Assembly (NCBI RefSeq): GCF_034479615.1
Contig: NZ_CP140255.1
Coordinates: forward strand, 3,100,001-3,164,000
Direction: 5' to 3'
Length of the DNA: 64,000 nt
From: Vreelandella neptunia
GTDB taxonomy: Bacteria > Pseudomonadota > Gammaproteobacteria > Pseudomonadales > Halomonadaceae
In this document: piece after piece, positions 1 through 8,635 of the stretch
How positions within the stretch are numbered: position 1 is the stretch's first letter
Layout: each line of letters starts with the position of its first letter
The notes under the pieces: model-generated
Seen by the model: only the letters and a program-made list of their open reading frames with translations
The model's database searches: none
What the model was told of the DNA's origin: nothing
Made by a program: the position numbers and the translations under genes

Positions 1-182
1 GCCTGCTGAAGCGCAAACAGAGATAACGATGCCAACACAAGGCTCAGCAGCGAGTAGCCGCTGTCAAAAAGAATCGTTATCGAACCACTGGTCAGCCCTA
101 ATGCTAGCCCGGTAAACGCAAACAGGCTGGCTGAAATGGCTGAAAATCTTAGCGCACGGCGCTCGGCAACAAAGGGGGTCAC
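1..182 (-). CDS. Cation diffusion facilitator (CDF)-type transporter, N-terminal part only
   Basis: Only the first 60 codons lie in the window; the gene runs off the left edge. The reading frame begins at a GTG (182-180) with GGAG eight bases upstream. The translated start is a short basic stretch (ERRALR) followed by two hydrophobic segments, with a conserved-looking stretch (GSITILFDSGYSLLSL) between and into the second. That arrangement matches the first two membrane helices of CDF metal transporters, where the Asp is typically a metal ligand. Family assignment rests on this short segment and is tentative; another polytopic protein is possible. It is divergent from the LysR gene at 298. 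Confidence 0.5.
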   Translation of the reverse strand, partial: MTPFVAERRALRFSAISASLFAFTGLALGLTSGSITILFDSGYSLLSLVLASLSLFALQQ

Positions 183-297
183 GCGGATAACTCCATCACA
201 TTAGTCGGATTGTGCGCCATAATAGTGAAGAGTTATGACAATCACGAATCGCTCAGCGCCAAGTTAACTGGCGCTCAAAGCGCTAAACGAGGCGATT

Positions 298-1167
298 ATG
301 CGTGCAGAACAAGTACAGGCCTTTATTGATGTCACCGAGCATGGCTCCTTTGCCGCTGCAGCACGACATACCGGCCTTAAACGGAGCACGCTGAGTGCCG
401 CCGTCAATGCGCTGGAGGATAGCCTGGGCGTGGAGCTATTTGAGCGTTCGGGCAATAGCCTAACGCTTACCGCCGTAGGCGATAGCGTGCTTCCTGACTG
501 CTACCGTTTGCTGACCAGCGCCAGCCGAATCAAAAAACACTGCCACCAGCACTTGCAGGGCGTTGAAAGCCAGCTCGGCATTGCCCGGGATGACGCCCTG
601 CCCGAGGTATTTTGGCGCCAGGTGATGCATGATTTAAAACAGCAATTTCCGCTAACCGCGATTTCGGTGTACCTGGTGCCGCCCCAGGAACACACCCAGT
701 TTGTGCAGCGCCAAACGGTGGATATCGCCTTTGGCCTGTATACCGCTGAAGGCATTGATACCAACGCAGCCAACCTTGCCCCCGTCAGCATGCGTTTAGT
801 GGCCGCACCCCATCATCCGCTAAGCCGTCTCCCCAGCGTTAACCGTGACGACTTGGCCCAGTACACTCAAGTGTGTTTAACCCACGTGCAGGATGACAAG
901 CTGATCAGCGAAGCGCTGTTTTCAGGTAATTATCTGGGTTTAACGATGTTTGAAGTGATCCGCGACGCCGTCATCAACGCGACCGGCTGGGCGCTGCTGC
1001 CTTACCCGCTGGTGAAAGGCGCCCTAGAGGCTGGCACGCTCTGCACGCTAAATCACGATTTAGCGCTAGACAGCCACTACTACCGCTATGTGGAAAGTGA
1101 TAACCGTGGCGTGGTGGCTACCGCCTTATTAAACAAAGTGGCGCACTTCCTGGCTTCCCAGAACTGA
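298..1167 (+). CDS. LysR family transcriptional regulator
   Basis: This 289-residue protein has the LysR layout: an N-terminal winged helix-turn-helix (residues about 1-60, with FAAAARHTGLKRSTLSAAV and ELFERSG) followed by a LysR substrate-binding domain to the C-terminus. The ATG at 298 is preceded by a GAGG-like ribosome site. It is transcribed away from the CDF-type gene, with 115 bp between the two starts, so that gene or an unlinked one may be its target. The effector cannot be read from sequence. The C-terminal domain is divergent from well-known LysR proteins, so no gene symbol is given. Confidence 0.85.
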   Translation: MRAEQVQAFIDVTEHGSFAAAARHTGLKRSTLSAAVNALEDSLGVELFERSGNSLTLTAVGDSVLPDCYRLLTSASRIKKHCHQHLQGVESQLGIARDDALPEVFWRQVMHDLKQQFPLTAISVYLVPPQEHTQFVQRQTVDIAFGLYTAEGIDTNAANLAPVSMRLVAAPHHPLSRLPSVNRDDLAQYTQVCLTHVQDDKLISEALFSGNYLGLTMFEVIRDAVINATGWALLPYPLVKGALEAGTLCTLNHDLALDSHYYRYVESDNRGVVATALLNKVAHFLASQN

Positions 1168-1175
1168 TGCCCAGG

Positions 1176-1260
1176 GCTATTGCAAAGAGCGGGCTGACAT
1201 ATCGTTGAAATCTTTTTTATGGAAAAAAACACCAAAGCCTTCCACGCTATTACAAAGAGC
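1176..1260. repeat. Short direct repeat pair upstream of phoH-like gene
   Basis: GCTATTGCAAAGAGC (1176-1190) recurs as GCTATTACAAAGAGC (1246-1260), 14 of 15 bases identical and exactly 70 bp apart. Both copies lie between the LysR stop and the PhoH leader. They could be a duplicated regulatory site or a remnant of a local duplication; nothing shows which. Confidence 0.4.
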
Positions 1261-1295
1261 TAAATAAGGAGCCGCCAGGACACGCCACGTGAGGA

Positions 1296-1339
1296 ACACT
1301 GGTAAGTGTCATCTGGGCGTAATACGCACCTGCCAGTGT
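1296..1339 (+). promoter_or_regulatory. Structured leader candidate of the PhoH-like gene
   Basis: An outer inverted repeat ACACTGG (1296-1302) / CCAGTGT (1333-1339) encloses an inner palindrome GCGTAATACGC (1317-1327). The structure ends 17 bases before the AAGGAG ribosome site (1357-1362). It may be a 5'-UTR stem-loop or a protein operator. Confidence 0.35.
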
Positions 1340-1373
1340 CGATGTTGCCGTCAACCAAGGAGTGATTCCAACG

Positions 1374-2783
1374 ATGGTACGACTCGATAAGAAAGCCACT
1401 CGGCTGTATGTGTTGGACACCAATGTCCTCATTCATGACCCCACCGCGCTCTACCACTTCGATGAGCACGACGTCGTTATCCCCATGACCGTCCTGGAGG
1501 AACTTGATAAGCACAAAAATGGTGTACGTGAAATTGCCCGCACGGCTCGCCAAATCAGCCGTACGCTCTCTGACCTTACCAGCCAAGTCACTTTTGATGA
1601 GATCCAACGCGGTATTCCGATTCCCCGTCTCAGCGGCGACACAGGACGCCTGCACTTTTTATGCTACAACGATTTAAAGCTCTTTGACGCCCTCGACGAT
1701 AGCCCCGATAACCGCATACTGGCGGAGACCTGCCGCCTTCGCGAAGAACGCCCCGACGCCTCGGTCATTCTGATCACCAAAGACATCAACCTCCGCGTTA
1801 AAGCCGCCGCGCTGAAAGTGCCCGTTGAAGATTACCTCAACGATCGCGCCTTCTCCGACAGCGACGCCATGATTGAGGGTGCCCAGGTCTACGCCTCTGC
1901 AGGCCAGAATGGCGCCTCACTGTGGGAAGCGTTGAATGTCGACGTCACCGTTGAGCGCCTGGATCACCACACTTTCTATCAGCTCACCGGCACCATGCCC
2001 CGAAACTGGCACGTGGGCATGCTGGTCTCGGATAGCGAAAACGGGGCAGAATTCGAAGCAATCGTTCGTGAACTGGGGCCCTCTTCGGCGCGCCTTCAGT
2101 TGCTGACGAACTATCGCCACCACGCGGGCGTTTGGGGAGTTCACGCCCACGACAGTCGGCAAAACTTCACCCTCAACCTACTCATGGATCCCGATATTGA
2201 TCTGGTAACCATCGCCGGTAATGCCGGTACCGGTAAGACCTTTATGACCCTGGCTGCCGCCTTTCAGCAAACCCTGGATGCCAAGCTGTTTGAACGTATT
2301 GTGTTTACCCGCGCGCCGATCCCCATGGGGGAAGACATTGGCTTTCTACCCGGCACCGAGGAGGAGAAAATGTCACCGTGGATGGGCGCCTTCCACGACA
2401 ATATGGATAACCTGCTGCGCAACGAGGAGGGAGAAACCAGTTGGGATAACGGCGCCACGCGGCAGTTGATTGGCTCGCGGGTGCAAATCCGCTCGCCGAG
2501 CTTTATGCGCGGCCGCACCCTAAACGACACCTTTTTAATCATTGATGAGGCGCAAAACTTCACCCCCAAACAGCTTAAGTCGCTAGTCACACGGGCGGGG
2601 CGCAATACCAAAATTGTCTGTCTGGGTAACGTCGGGCAGATTGATACGCCCTACCTCACTGCCAACACCTGCGGTATGGCCGCAGTCGTTGAGCGCTTCC
2701 GTGATTGGCCCCACGCCGGGCATATCACCCTGAAAAGCGTTGAACGCTCTCGCTTGGCCCTGGCGGCGGAAGAGCTGCTTTAA
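1374..2783 (+). CDS. PIN domain-PhoH family ATPase
   Basis: The 469-residue protein joins an N-terminal PIN ribonuclease-like domain (about residues 5-150; YVLDTNVLIHDP and later acidic residues) to a C-terminal PhoH ATPase domain with Walker A GNAGTGKTF and Walker B FLIIDEAQNF. This is the architecture of the larger PhoH-like proteins (YlaK/PhoH2 type), which are linked to RNA cleavage and unwinding. The in-frame GTG at 1362 overlaps the AAGGAG sequence at 1357-1362 and cannot use it, so the ATG at 1374 (11-nt spacing) is the likely start. The gene appears monocistronic, with a structured leader upstream and a strong hairpin downstream. The cellular role is unknown; the family call is firm. 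Confidence 0.92.
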   Translation: MVRLDKKATRLYVLDTNVLIHDPTALYHFDEHDVVIPMTVLEELDKHKNGVREIARTARQISRTLSDLTSQVTFDEIQRGIPIPRLSGDTGRLHFLCYNDLKLFDALDDSPDNRILAETCRLREERPDASVILITKDINLRVKAAALKVPVEDYLNDRAFSDSDAMIEGAQVYASAGQNGASLWEALNVDVTVERLDHHTFYQLTGTMPRNWHVGMLVSDSENGAEFEAIVRELGPSSARLQLLTNYRHHAGVWGVHAHDSRQNFTLNLLMDPDIDLVTIAGNAGTGKTFMTLAAAFQQTLDAKLFERIVFTRAPIPMGEDIGFLPGTEEEKMSPWMGAFHDNMDNLLRNEEGETSWDNGATRQLIGSRVQIRSPSFMRGRTLNDTFLIIDEAQNFTPKQLKSLVTRAGRNTKIVCLGNVGQIDTPYLTANTCGMAAVVERFRDWPHAGHITLKSVERSRLALAAEELL

Positions 2784-2814
2784 GCCTGCTGTCTTAAACC
2801 TGCTGTTTTAAACC

Positions 2815-2845
2815 AATCACCTCCCACTGCTGGTGGGAGGTGATT
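2815..2845. terminator. Bidirectional hairpin between convergent genes
   Basis: A perfect 13-bp stem AATCACCTCCCAC / GTGGGAGGTGATT with the five-base loop TGCTG lies between the convergent PhoH-like and BrkB-like genes. There is no long T run on either side, so it may act with Rho or mainly as an RNA 3'-end stabiliser. Confidence 0.7.
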
Positions 2846-2853
2846 CTCCGCAC

Positions 2854-3837
2854 TCAATTCTCGTTACTGTCCTCAATATCCTTCCACGGCCGGGGGGCAC
2901 CAATGGTGTCCGCGGCAAAGGCCTCGCGCTCCCCTAACGGACGCGCCTCGCCAATGGTGGTGTCGGTGAAGGTTTGGCGCTCCATCTCACAGTTGACCTC
3001 CGCACCAAACAGCACCACAAACGCGGAAAGCCAGAACCAGATCATAAGCGCCACCACCGCCCCCAACGAACCGTACAGCTCACTAAACATAGAGAAGTAG
3101 CGTACATAGAGCGAAAGTCCGCCGGAGCCCAACAACCACATCACCGTCGCCAGCAGCGTCCCATAGCTTAACCAACTCCACTGAGCTGAGCGCCGATAAG
3201 GCGCGTAGCGGTAGAGCAGCGCAATTAGCATGCTCATTACCAACAGCAAAGCAGGCCAGCGTAGCCACTGCAGAATCTGATTCAGCGGCGGATCAATCGC
3301 CAGGGAGTTGACAACTACCGGCACGATGGCGATAAAACCCAGCGAGATCAACGTCATAATAATCAAGCCAAAGGTCAGCGCGATCAGTACCGTACTGCGG
3401 TGTAGCAGGCTGCGCTTTTCGGTTTCGCCATACACCACGTTAAGACCAATGACCAACACCGCCACCCCTTTGGAAGCAATAAACATCGCAATCAGCAACC
3501 CGGCTAATGCGCCCAGAAAGCTTCCTGATTTAGCACTTTCCACCACCTTCTGCGCCTGCTGATCAATCAGCTTGGCGGCATCCGGCGGCATAAAGCGGCT
3601 GATTTCATTCAGTTGCTGGCCTGCTTCATAAGGGTCAAAAAGTAACCCCCAGAGGGAAATGACCGCGGCGATGGTAGGAAACAGCGCCAGCAAGGCGTAG
3701 AACGCCACCCCGGCGGCCAGCATGGTCAGGCGGTTACGACGAGCGGCACGCACTACCCGCCAGGTAATATCATGCCAACCCCGCTGGGGAATATCACCGG
3801 GTACCTGCGCGCGGCGACCGCGCGGGAGCTTACCCAT
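2854..3837 (-). CDS. YihY/BrkB family inner membrane protein
   Basis: This polytopic protein of 327 residues carries the YihY/BrkB (former ribonuclease BN) signature: GVAFYALLALFPTIAAVISL near the N-terminus, LGAVVALMIWFWLSAFVVLFGAEVN near the C-terminal helices, and about six hydrophobic segments. The frame opens at a GTG at 3864, but the ATG at 3837 has AGGAG six bases upstream and is chosen. The tail after the last helix is short and charged. The family's function is not settled; early claims of tRNA-processing activity were withdrawn. It converges on the PhoH-like gene and lies downstream of the antiporter-like module on the same strand. Confidence 0.88.
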   Translation of the reverse strand: MGKLPRGRRAQVPGDIPQRGWHDITWRVVRAARRNRLTMLAAGVAFYALLALFPTIAAVISLWGLLFDPYEAGQQLNEISRFMPPDAAKLIDQQAQKVVESAKSGSFLGALAGLLIAMFIASKGVAVLVIGLNVVYGETEKRSLLHRSTVLIALTFGLIIMTLISLGFIAIVPVVVNSLAIDPPLNQILQWLRWPALLLVMSMLIALLYRYAPYRRSAQWSWLSYGTLLATVMWLLGSGGLSLYVRYFSMFSELYGSLGAVVALMIWFWLSAFVVLFGAEVNCEMERQTFTDTTIGEARPLGEREAFAADTIGAPRPWKDIEDSNEN

Positions 3838-3876
3838 AGCAGGCTCCTGACAAGTACACTCCACACAGTCGTCTCA

Positions 3877-5646
3877 TTACAGACCTTCCCACATAATTAG
3901 CGCCGCAAGTACTAAGGCAAGCAACATCATCAGCCCACTGACATGGTGACGCAACCAGGACTCCGTCGACAACAGGCGAGTTAAATGGCCCATTAATATC
4001 TCTTCAGTTTTTTGTGCGCTTGCCACGCTCACCGCTTTAAGCTTGGCGCAGTAGTGCCCAAGCCGTCGTATCGGCACCAATGCAGCGTCGACCATCCCCG
4101 CATAGAGCCACCATAGATCTCCCGCGGGGAGGGATTTACCCTTAAGCGGGCGCGTTAATAGCCAGCCCACCCCGGCGAAAAGTACCCCCACCGGGAATGG
4201 CCACATAATCCCCAACCACTCTTTAAGCGGCGGCATCTCAATACTGCCCGCAGGGAGGGGAAGCCAAAGTGGCGTTAACAGCGCTGCCGCCATGGCAACT
4301 AACCAGGCGCCCCACTGCTCTCGGTTACTGCCTCCTTTATGGCGCTGCTGCCACTGACGCCATAAAGCAACGCTTACCAGAGCCGCGGTGCCAACAGCCG
4401 CCCAGCTGAGCAGTTTGATTAACGATTCATGATGCATTTCGTAGAGTGGACTCTTCACTCCCCACTTGCTGATCATGCCCGCGCCAATGGCACCCGACAG
4501 CGAGATACCCGGCAGTGCCAGCAAAGCCCACACTAATGGTAACGGCCACCGGGGTAGATGCTCGCTGATACTGGTGCCCAAAAACAGTGAACCTTTGGCC
4601 AGCGCGTGATGGGCGGCAAACAGCACCAAGCCTGGCCACAGCAACGGCCACACGTCTGGCGCGACTAATCCCATGGCCACCAAAGCAGTCATCATGCCCA
4701 TCTGGCTGATACTGGAGTAGGCTAAAACGGCTTTAGGGTGGCGCTGAAAAACGCCATACAGCGCGGCGCCAAACGCTGCCGCCAGCCCTGCAATTAACAT
4801 AATGCGGCCAAACTGAGCTAATGAGGCTGAAACCTGCTCACTCCCTAGCGGCAGCACACTGATCCAGCCCAGCAGCCCCGCCTTAATCATCGCTCCGCTC
4901 AGCACCGCGCTGGCTGGGGCCGGGGCCACCGGGTGGGCTAACGGTAGCCATACGTGCAAGCCAATGACACCGGCTTTCACGCCAAAGCCCAAGCACAGCA
5001 AGGCGGCCATCCATGCGCCTTGTTCTGCAACTAAAATGCCTTCACGCAGGCCTTGCAGCGTAAGCGTATCCGCCTCGCCGGCTGCCCATAGAAAGCCACC
5101 TATAATGAGTCCTTCGCCCACCACGGCTAACATCAAATAGGCCTTGGCCCCCAGCCGCGCCTCCTCGGTACCGCTATGCACCACCAGGGCGTAGGCGGCG
5201 AAGGTCATCAGCGCAAAGCCTAGATAAAAACTGGCAATATCCTGGGCAATAATCAGTAATACGTTGCCAAGCAGTGTCAGCGGCCAAAGCAGCGCTAAGC
5301 GCAACAGGCGTCGCTGAGCATCCTGATCACCCTTCTGGGCCTTCGCCTGTTCCGCCGCAAAATAGCCCCTTGCGTGAATGGCTGCCAACCCCCAGAGCAA
5401 TGCGGTAAACGCAAGCCAGGGGCGGCTTAGTGAGTTAAGCGCCCATTCGCCACCCAGCATCCAGGCATCCATCGTCCACTGCGCTTCACCGCCGTAGGCT
5501 AGCAGCAGGGCTGGCCAAGCGGCGCTTAGCCAAAGTGCTGAAAAATAGCCCTGCTGCGCAGCGGGAGCGAGGTAGGCGCTCCATAGCGTCCAACCGATGA
5601 CGACCAGCGGCCAAAGTAGCGCCAGGGCAAGTAGCATGGTCATCAT
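3877..5646 (-). CDS. NuoM/MrpD-like antiporter-type membrane subunit, third of module
   Basis: This 589-residue protein has many membrane helices and belongs to the proton-conducting transporter family (NuoL/M/N, MrpA/D). The helix-7/8 region keeps the family Lys and His/Pro pattern (GVKAGVIGLHVWLP, then APASAVLSGAMIKAG). The helix-5 segment reads FYLGFALMTFAAYALVV, with Ala where the family normally has a conserved Glu. A frame-open GTG lies at 5682, but ATG 5646 has GGGGAG upstream and makes the same 4-nt ATGA overlap as the other genes of this operon. The C-terminal 100 residues form an extra amphipathic stretch and a last helix, as in NuoL-like lateral helices. It is last in a four-gene operon. 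Partner complex and ion are unknown. Confidence 0.8.
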   Translation of the reverse strand: MMTMLLALALLWPLVVIGWTLWSAYLAPAAQQGYFSALWLSAAWPALLLAYGGEAQWTMDAWMLGGEWALNSLSRPWLAFTALLWGLAAIHARGYFAAEQAKAQKGDQDAQRRLLRLALLWPLTLLGNVLLIIAQDIASFYLGFALMTFAAYALVVHSGTEEARLGAKAYLMLAVVGEGLIIGGFLWAAGEADTLTLQGLREGILVAEQGAWMAALLCLGFGVKAGVIGLHVWLPLAHPVAPAPASAVLSGAMIKAGLLGWISVLPLGSEQVSASLAQFGRIMLIAGLAAAFGAALYGVFQRHPKAVLAYSSISQMGMMTALVAMGLVAPDVWPLLWPGLVLFAAHHALAKGSLFLGTSISEHLPRWPLPLVWALLALPGISLSGAIGAGMISKWGVKSPLYEMHHESLIKLLSWAAVGTAALVSVALWRQWQQRHKGGSNREQWGAWLVAMAAALLTPLWLPLPAGSIEMPPLKEWLGIMWPFPVGVLFAGVGWLLTRPLKGKSLPAGDLWWLYAGMVDAALVPIRRLGHYCAKLKAVSVASAQKTEEILMGHLTRLLSTESWLRHHVSGLMMLLALVLAALIMWEGL

Positions 5647-7148
5647 GGGAGATACTCCCCATTGGCTACTCGAGCCGCCCAATCCAAGGGGCTAAAGGGG
5701 AGCCCGGCAAACAGCCCGGCCCCCAAACTCACCAAGGCGGTAAACACCATCGGTAACAGCAGCCAGCTATGGGTTTCAAAACGACCTAGACGCTGCTCTT
5801 TGGGCCAATTGCCTTTGCCATGGGCAGGCCCTGAACGGAACCATAAGCGGTGCACAATGGGTAAAAAGTACATAGCGTTGAGGGTACTGCTCGCCACTAG
5901 CACGGCGACGACCCAATACATCTCGGCTTGAATCGCGCCAACGCCGAGGTACCACTTGGTAATAAACCCCGCCACGGGCGGAAGGCCAATCATGCCAAAG
6001 GCGCCGATAGTAAACGCGATGCTGGTCAACGGCATACGTTTACCGGCGCCGTCCATTTCATCAATACGATGAATCCCCAGCTCTTCGGCATAGTTGCCCG
6101 CACAGAAGAATAGCGTAACCTTCATTAGGCCCTGGTGCAGCAAGTGCGCTAAAGCACCGACGGTGCCGAAAGGGCCAAACAGGCCTATACCGAGAATGAC
6201 ATAGGAGACCTGGCTGACGGTGGAGAACGCTAGGCGGGGCTTAAGCTCTTCTTGGGCAATGGCCCTTAATGAACCATAAATAATCGTAAATGAGGCTGCC
6301 ACCGCCAGCGCGGTAATAATACCGAGCTCCACGCTCAGCTCAATGCCAAACAGGTCATAAACGACCCGCAGAATCCCGAAAGCCCCCGCCTTCACCACCG
6401 CTACCGCGTGTAGCAGCGCACTCACCGGCGCGGGGGCGACCATCGCCCTGGGTAGCCACCCATGCAGAGGTACCATGGCCGTTTTTACCGCCAATCCACC
6501 CACTAGCAGGGCAAATATTAGCGTTAGCAAACCGCGATGATCGTTTAAATAGTCGCCCAACCCCTCTTCTGAGGAGAATGACTGATCCCCGGTTAGGCTA
6601 TATAGCAACACGGTGCCCAGCAGCAGTACCACACCGGCGCTTAAGGTGTAGCGCAAATAGACGCGTCCCGCATCGAGTGCTTGCCGGGTACCGTTGTGAA
6701 CCACCAAGGGGTAGGTGGAGAGCGTCAACATTTCGTAGAAAATCAAGAAGGTAAACAGATTATCAGCCAGCGCAATGCCGATCGTGCTCGCAACGCAGAG
6801 GCTAAAAAAGCCAAAAAAGCGCTTCCGATTAGCTGAACCTTCCAAGTAGCCAATGGCGTAGATGGTGGTGCATAACCACAGCAGTGACGATAGTCCGGCG
6901 AACATCACCCCCAGCGCATCGCTGCGCAGCACAAAATCGACGCCACCGATCACTTGAAAGCTAAAAATATCCTCATGTCCCGCGGCGACCCGCCTGACCA
7001 TAAGAATAACCAGAATAATCTTAACCACCGCCGCCGTAAGGTTGATCGTCGTGCGCAGTCGGCGGGCATCTTCCGGCAACGCAAAGATAATCACCACTAC
7101 CAATAGCGAAGTGGCCAGAGCAGTCAGCGGTAACCAGGCGGCATTCAT
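5643..7148 (-). CDS. MrpD/MnhD-like antiporter subunit
   Basis: The 501-residue protein is the most canonical antiporter-like subunit of the module. It shows NLFTFLIFYEMLTLSTYPLVV (helix-5 Glu present) and GLAVKTAMVPLHGWLP followed by APAPVSALLHAVAVVKAG, the two Lys-bearing half-channel helices shared by MrpD, NuoM and NuoN. The start ATG at 7148 has GGAGG six bases upstream and overlaps the stop of the preceding gene by ATGA. It is predicted to sit in the inner membrane and to take part in proton or sodium translocation. Whether it works alone with its neighbours or with subunits encoded elsewhere is not shown by the sequence. Confidence 0.85.
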   Translation of the reverse strand: MNAAWLPLTALATSLLVVVIIFALPEDARRLRTTINLTAAVVKIILVILMVRRVAAGHEDIFSFQVIGGVDFVLRSDALGVMFAGLSSLLWLCTTIYAIGYLEGSANRKRFFGFFSLCVASTIGIALADNLFTFLIFYEMLTLSTYPLVVHNGTRQALDAGRVYLRYTLSAGVVLLLGTVLLYSLTGDQSFSSEEGLGDYLNDHRGLLTLIFALLVGGLAVKTAMVPLHGWLPRAMVAPAPVSALLHAVAVVKAGAFGILRVVYDLFGIELSVELGIITALAVAASFTIIYGSLRAIAQEELKPRLAFSTVSQVSYVILGIGLFGPFGTVGALAHLLHQGLMKVTLFFCAGNYAEELGIHRIDEMDGAGKRMPLTSIAFTIGAFGMIGLPPVAGFITKWYLGVGAIQAEMYWVVAVLVASSTLNAMYFLPIVHRLWFRSGPAHGKGNWPKEQRLGRFETHSWLLLPMVFTALVSLGAGLFAGLPFSPLDWAARVANGEYLP

Positions 7149-8635
7149 GGGCTACCTCCATGCATCAATTCCAGCGGGAAATGCGCCAATAGCCCTAGAG
7201 CGAACGCAATTAGAGCAAGCGTTAGGGCGATCAGATCCATGCCCGGCGCCAAGGGTTGATAGCAATGGCGGGGGGCCGTCTCATCAAAACAGTAGCGAAA
7301 CAGGCGGAAAATATAGGCGGCAGTGAGTAGCGTACCGATCAATAGCGCGGCCACCGCCCACCACTGCTGGGATAGCACCATCGCTTGTAGCAGCAGCCAC
7401 TTGGCAGTAAACCCAGAGCTGGGCGGCAGCCCCATCAAAGTAATGGAGGCAATACCAAACACTAATAGTGAAAGCGGCAAACGGCGGCTGGTACCGGCCA
7501 GGCCTTTGAGCGTACTCTCCCCGGTGGCCAGTATCAGGTTGCCTGCGGCCATAAACATGGCGGCTTTAGCAAAGGCGTGGCCCATTAACTGTAGCCAGAA
7601 CCCTTCCCAAGCCAAAGCGCGGGTTAGCGGGGCAATATCCGGCCCCAGTAGTAGCGGAAAAGCCACCATCAGGTAACCCAGCTGACCTACGGTAGAAGAA
7701 GCGACCAGGGTTTTAAGTGAATCGGTACGCCACGCAAGTAACCCGCCCCATACAATCGCCAGCAGGCCTAACCAGGCGATAACACGCGGGGCGTAGAACG
7801 TATCGGGGAGCAGAATGCTCCACAGCTGCAGCAATATAAACAGCGACGCTTTGATCACCAGCGCCGCATGCAGCGCGCTCACCGGTGTCCAGGCATTCTC
7901 GTGGACAGGAGTCAGCCAGGCATGCAGTGGAAACAGTGCGGCTTTCAAGGCAAGCCCGGCGCCTACCAATGCGGCGGCAAACCACGCCACCGGCCCGTGC
8001 TCGACGACCTCAGCCAAGCCCTGCAAATCCAACCGCCCCCAGTGACCCAAAATCAGCGCGACCCCGAGTAAATAGGTTAACGAGCCCATCAGGGCCAAGA
8101 GCAAATAGCGCATTCCTGCCACCAGCGCGGCTACCTTGCCCGATAGCATCAGCATCCCGACCGCCGCAAGGCCCATCAGCTCCAGCCCGGCATAGAGGGT
8201 CAACAGGTCAGTGGCCAACCAAATTAACGAAAGCGCACTCAGCACTACGCCCATCAGCGGCCACAGCCAGCGTGCCAACGGCCCGGTTTCGCTTAAGCGC
8301 AGATACCCTGGCGTATAGAGCGCTGCCGCAACGCCAATCACCTGAGTCATTAATAGCAACAGCACGCTCAGCCCGTTTAAGCGCAGCGACAGCTGAACGC
8401 CTGCTATGTCCCAATGCCAGCGCAGTAGTCCCGCTTGATCGTAAGCAGATAGCAGCATTAGCCCAGAAGCCAACACCGGCACACTCGCCAGCACCACGGG
8501 CCACGCCCGCTTAGGGGGGAATAGTGCCGCCAGCATGCCCAGCAGCAGGGGTAAGCCAAGCGCCACTAATAGCGCCCAGTGGGTAGGGAGAAGGGGTTCA
8601 AAGGTGCTATCGAAAAGGCCAAAGCGCCAAATCAT
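7145..8635 (-). CDS. NuoM/NuoN-like proton-conducting membrane subunit
   Basis: This polytopic protein of 496 residues belongs to the same proton-conducting family as the next two genes. Helix 5 keeps the Glu (LLTLYAGLELMGLAAVGML). Helices 7-8 keep the Lys residues and the HAWL / TPVSALHAALVIKA pattern. Its start ATG at 8635 overlaps the upstream stop by four bases, so translation is probably coupled. It is the second gene of the operon 9330 to 3877. Compared with complex I genes there is no quinone- or NADH-binding subunit nearby, and compared with Mrp operons there are no recognisable E, F or G subunits. Confidence 0.82.
   Translation of the reverse strand: MIWRFGLFDSTFEPLLPTHWALLVALGLPLLLGMLAALFPPKRAWPVVLASVPVLASGLMLLSAYDQAGLLRWHWDIAGVQLSLRLNGLSVLLLLMTQVIGVAAALYTPGYLRLSETGPLARWLWPLMGVVLSALSLIWLATDLLTLYAGLELMGLAAVGMLMLSGKVAALVAGMRYLLLALMGSLTYLLGVALILGHWGRLDLQGLAEVVEHGPVAWFAAALVGAGLALKAALFPLHAWLTPVHENAWTPVSALHAALVIKASLFILLQLWSILLPDTFYAPRVIAWLGLLAIVWGGLLAWRTDSLKTLVASSTVGQLGYLMVAFPLLLGPDIAPLTRALAWEGFWLQLMGHAFAKAAMFMAAGNLILATGESTLKGLAGTSRRLPLSLLVFGIASITLMGLPPSSGFTAKWLLLQAMVLSQQWWAVAALLIGTLLTAAYIFRLFRYCFDETAPRHCYQPLAPGMDLIALTLALIAFALGLLAHFPLELMHGGSP

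Noticed and set aside
7885..8514. Long plus-strand open frame rich in Ala, Pro and Arg within the antiporter module
   Set aside because: Its composition is that of the complement of a high-GC membrane protein gene; it has no promoter or known domain.
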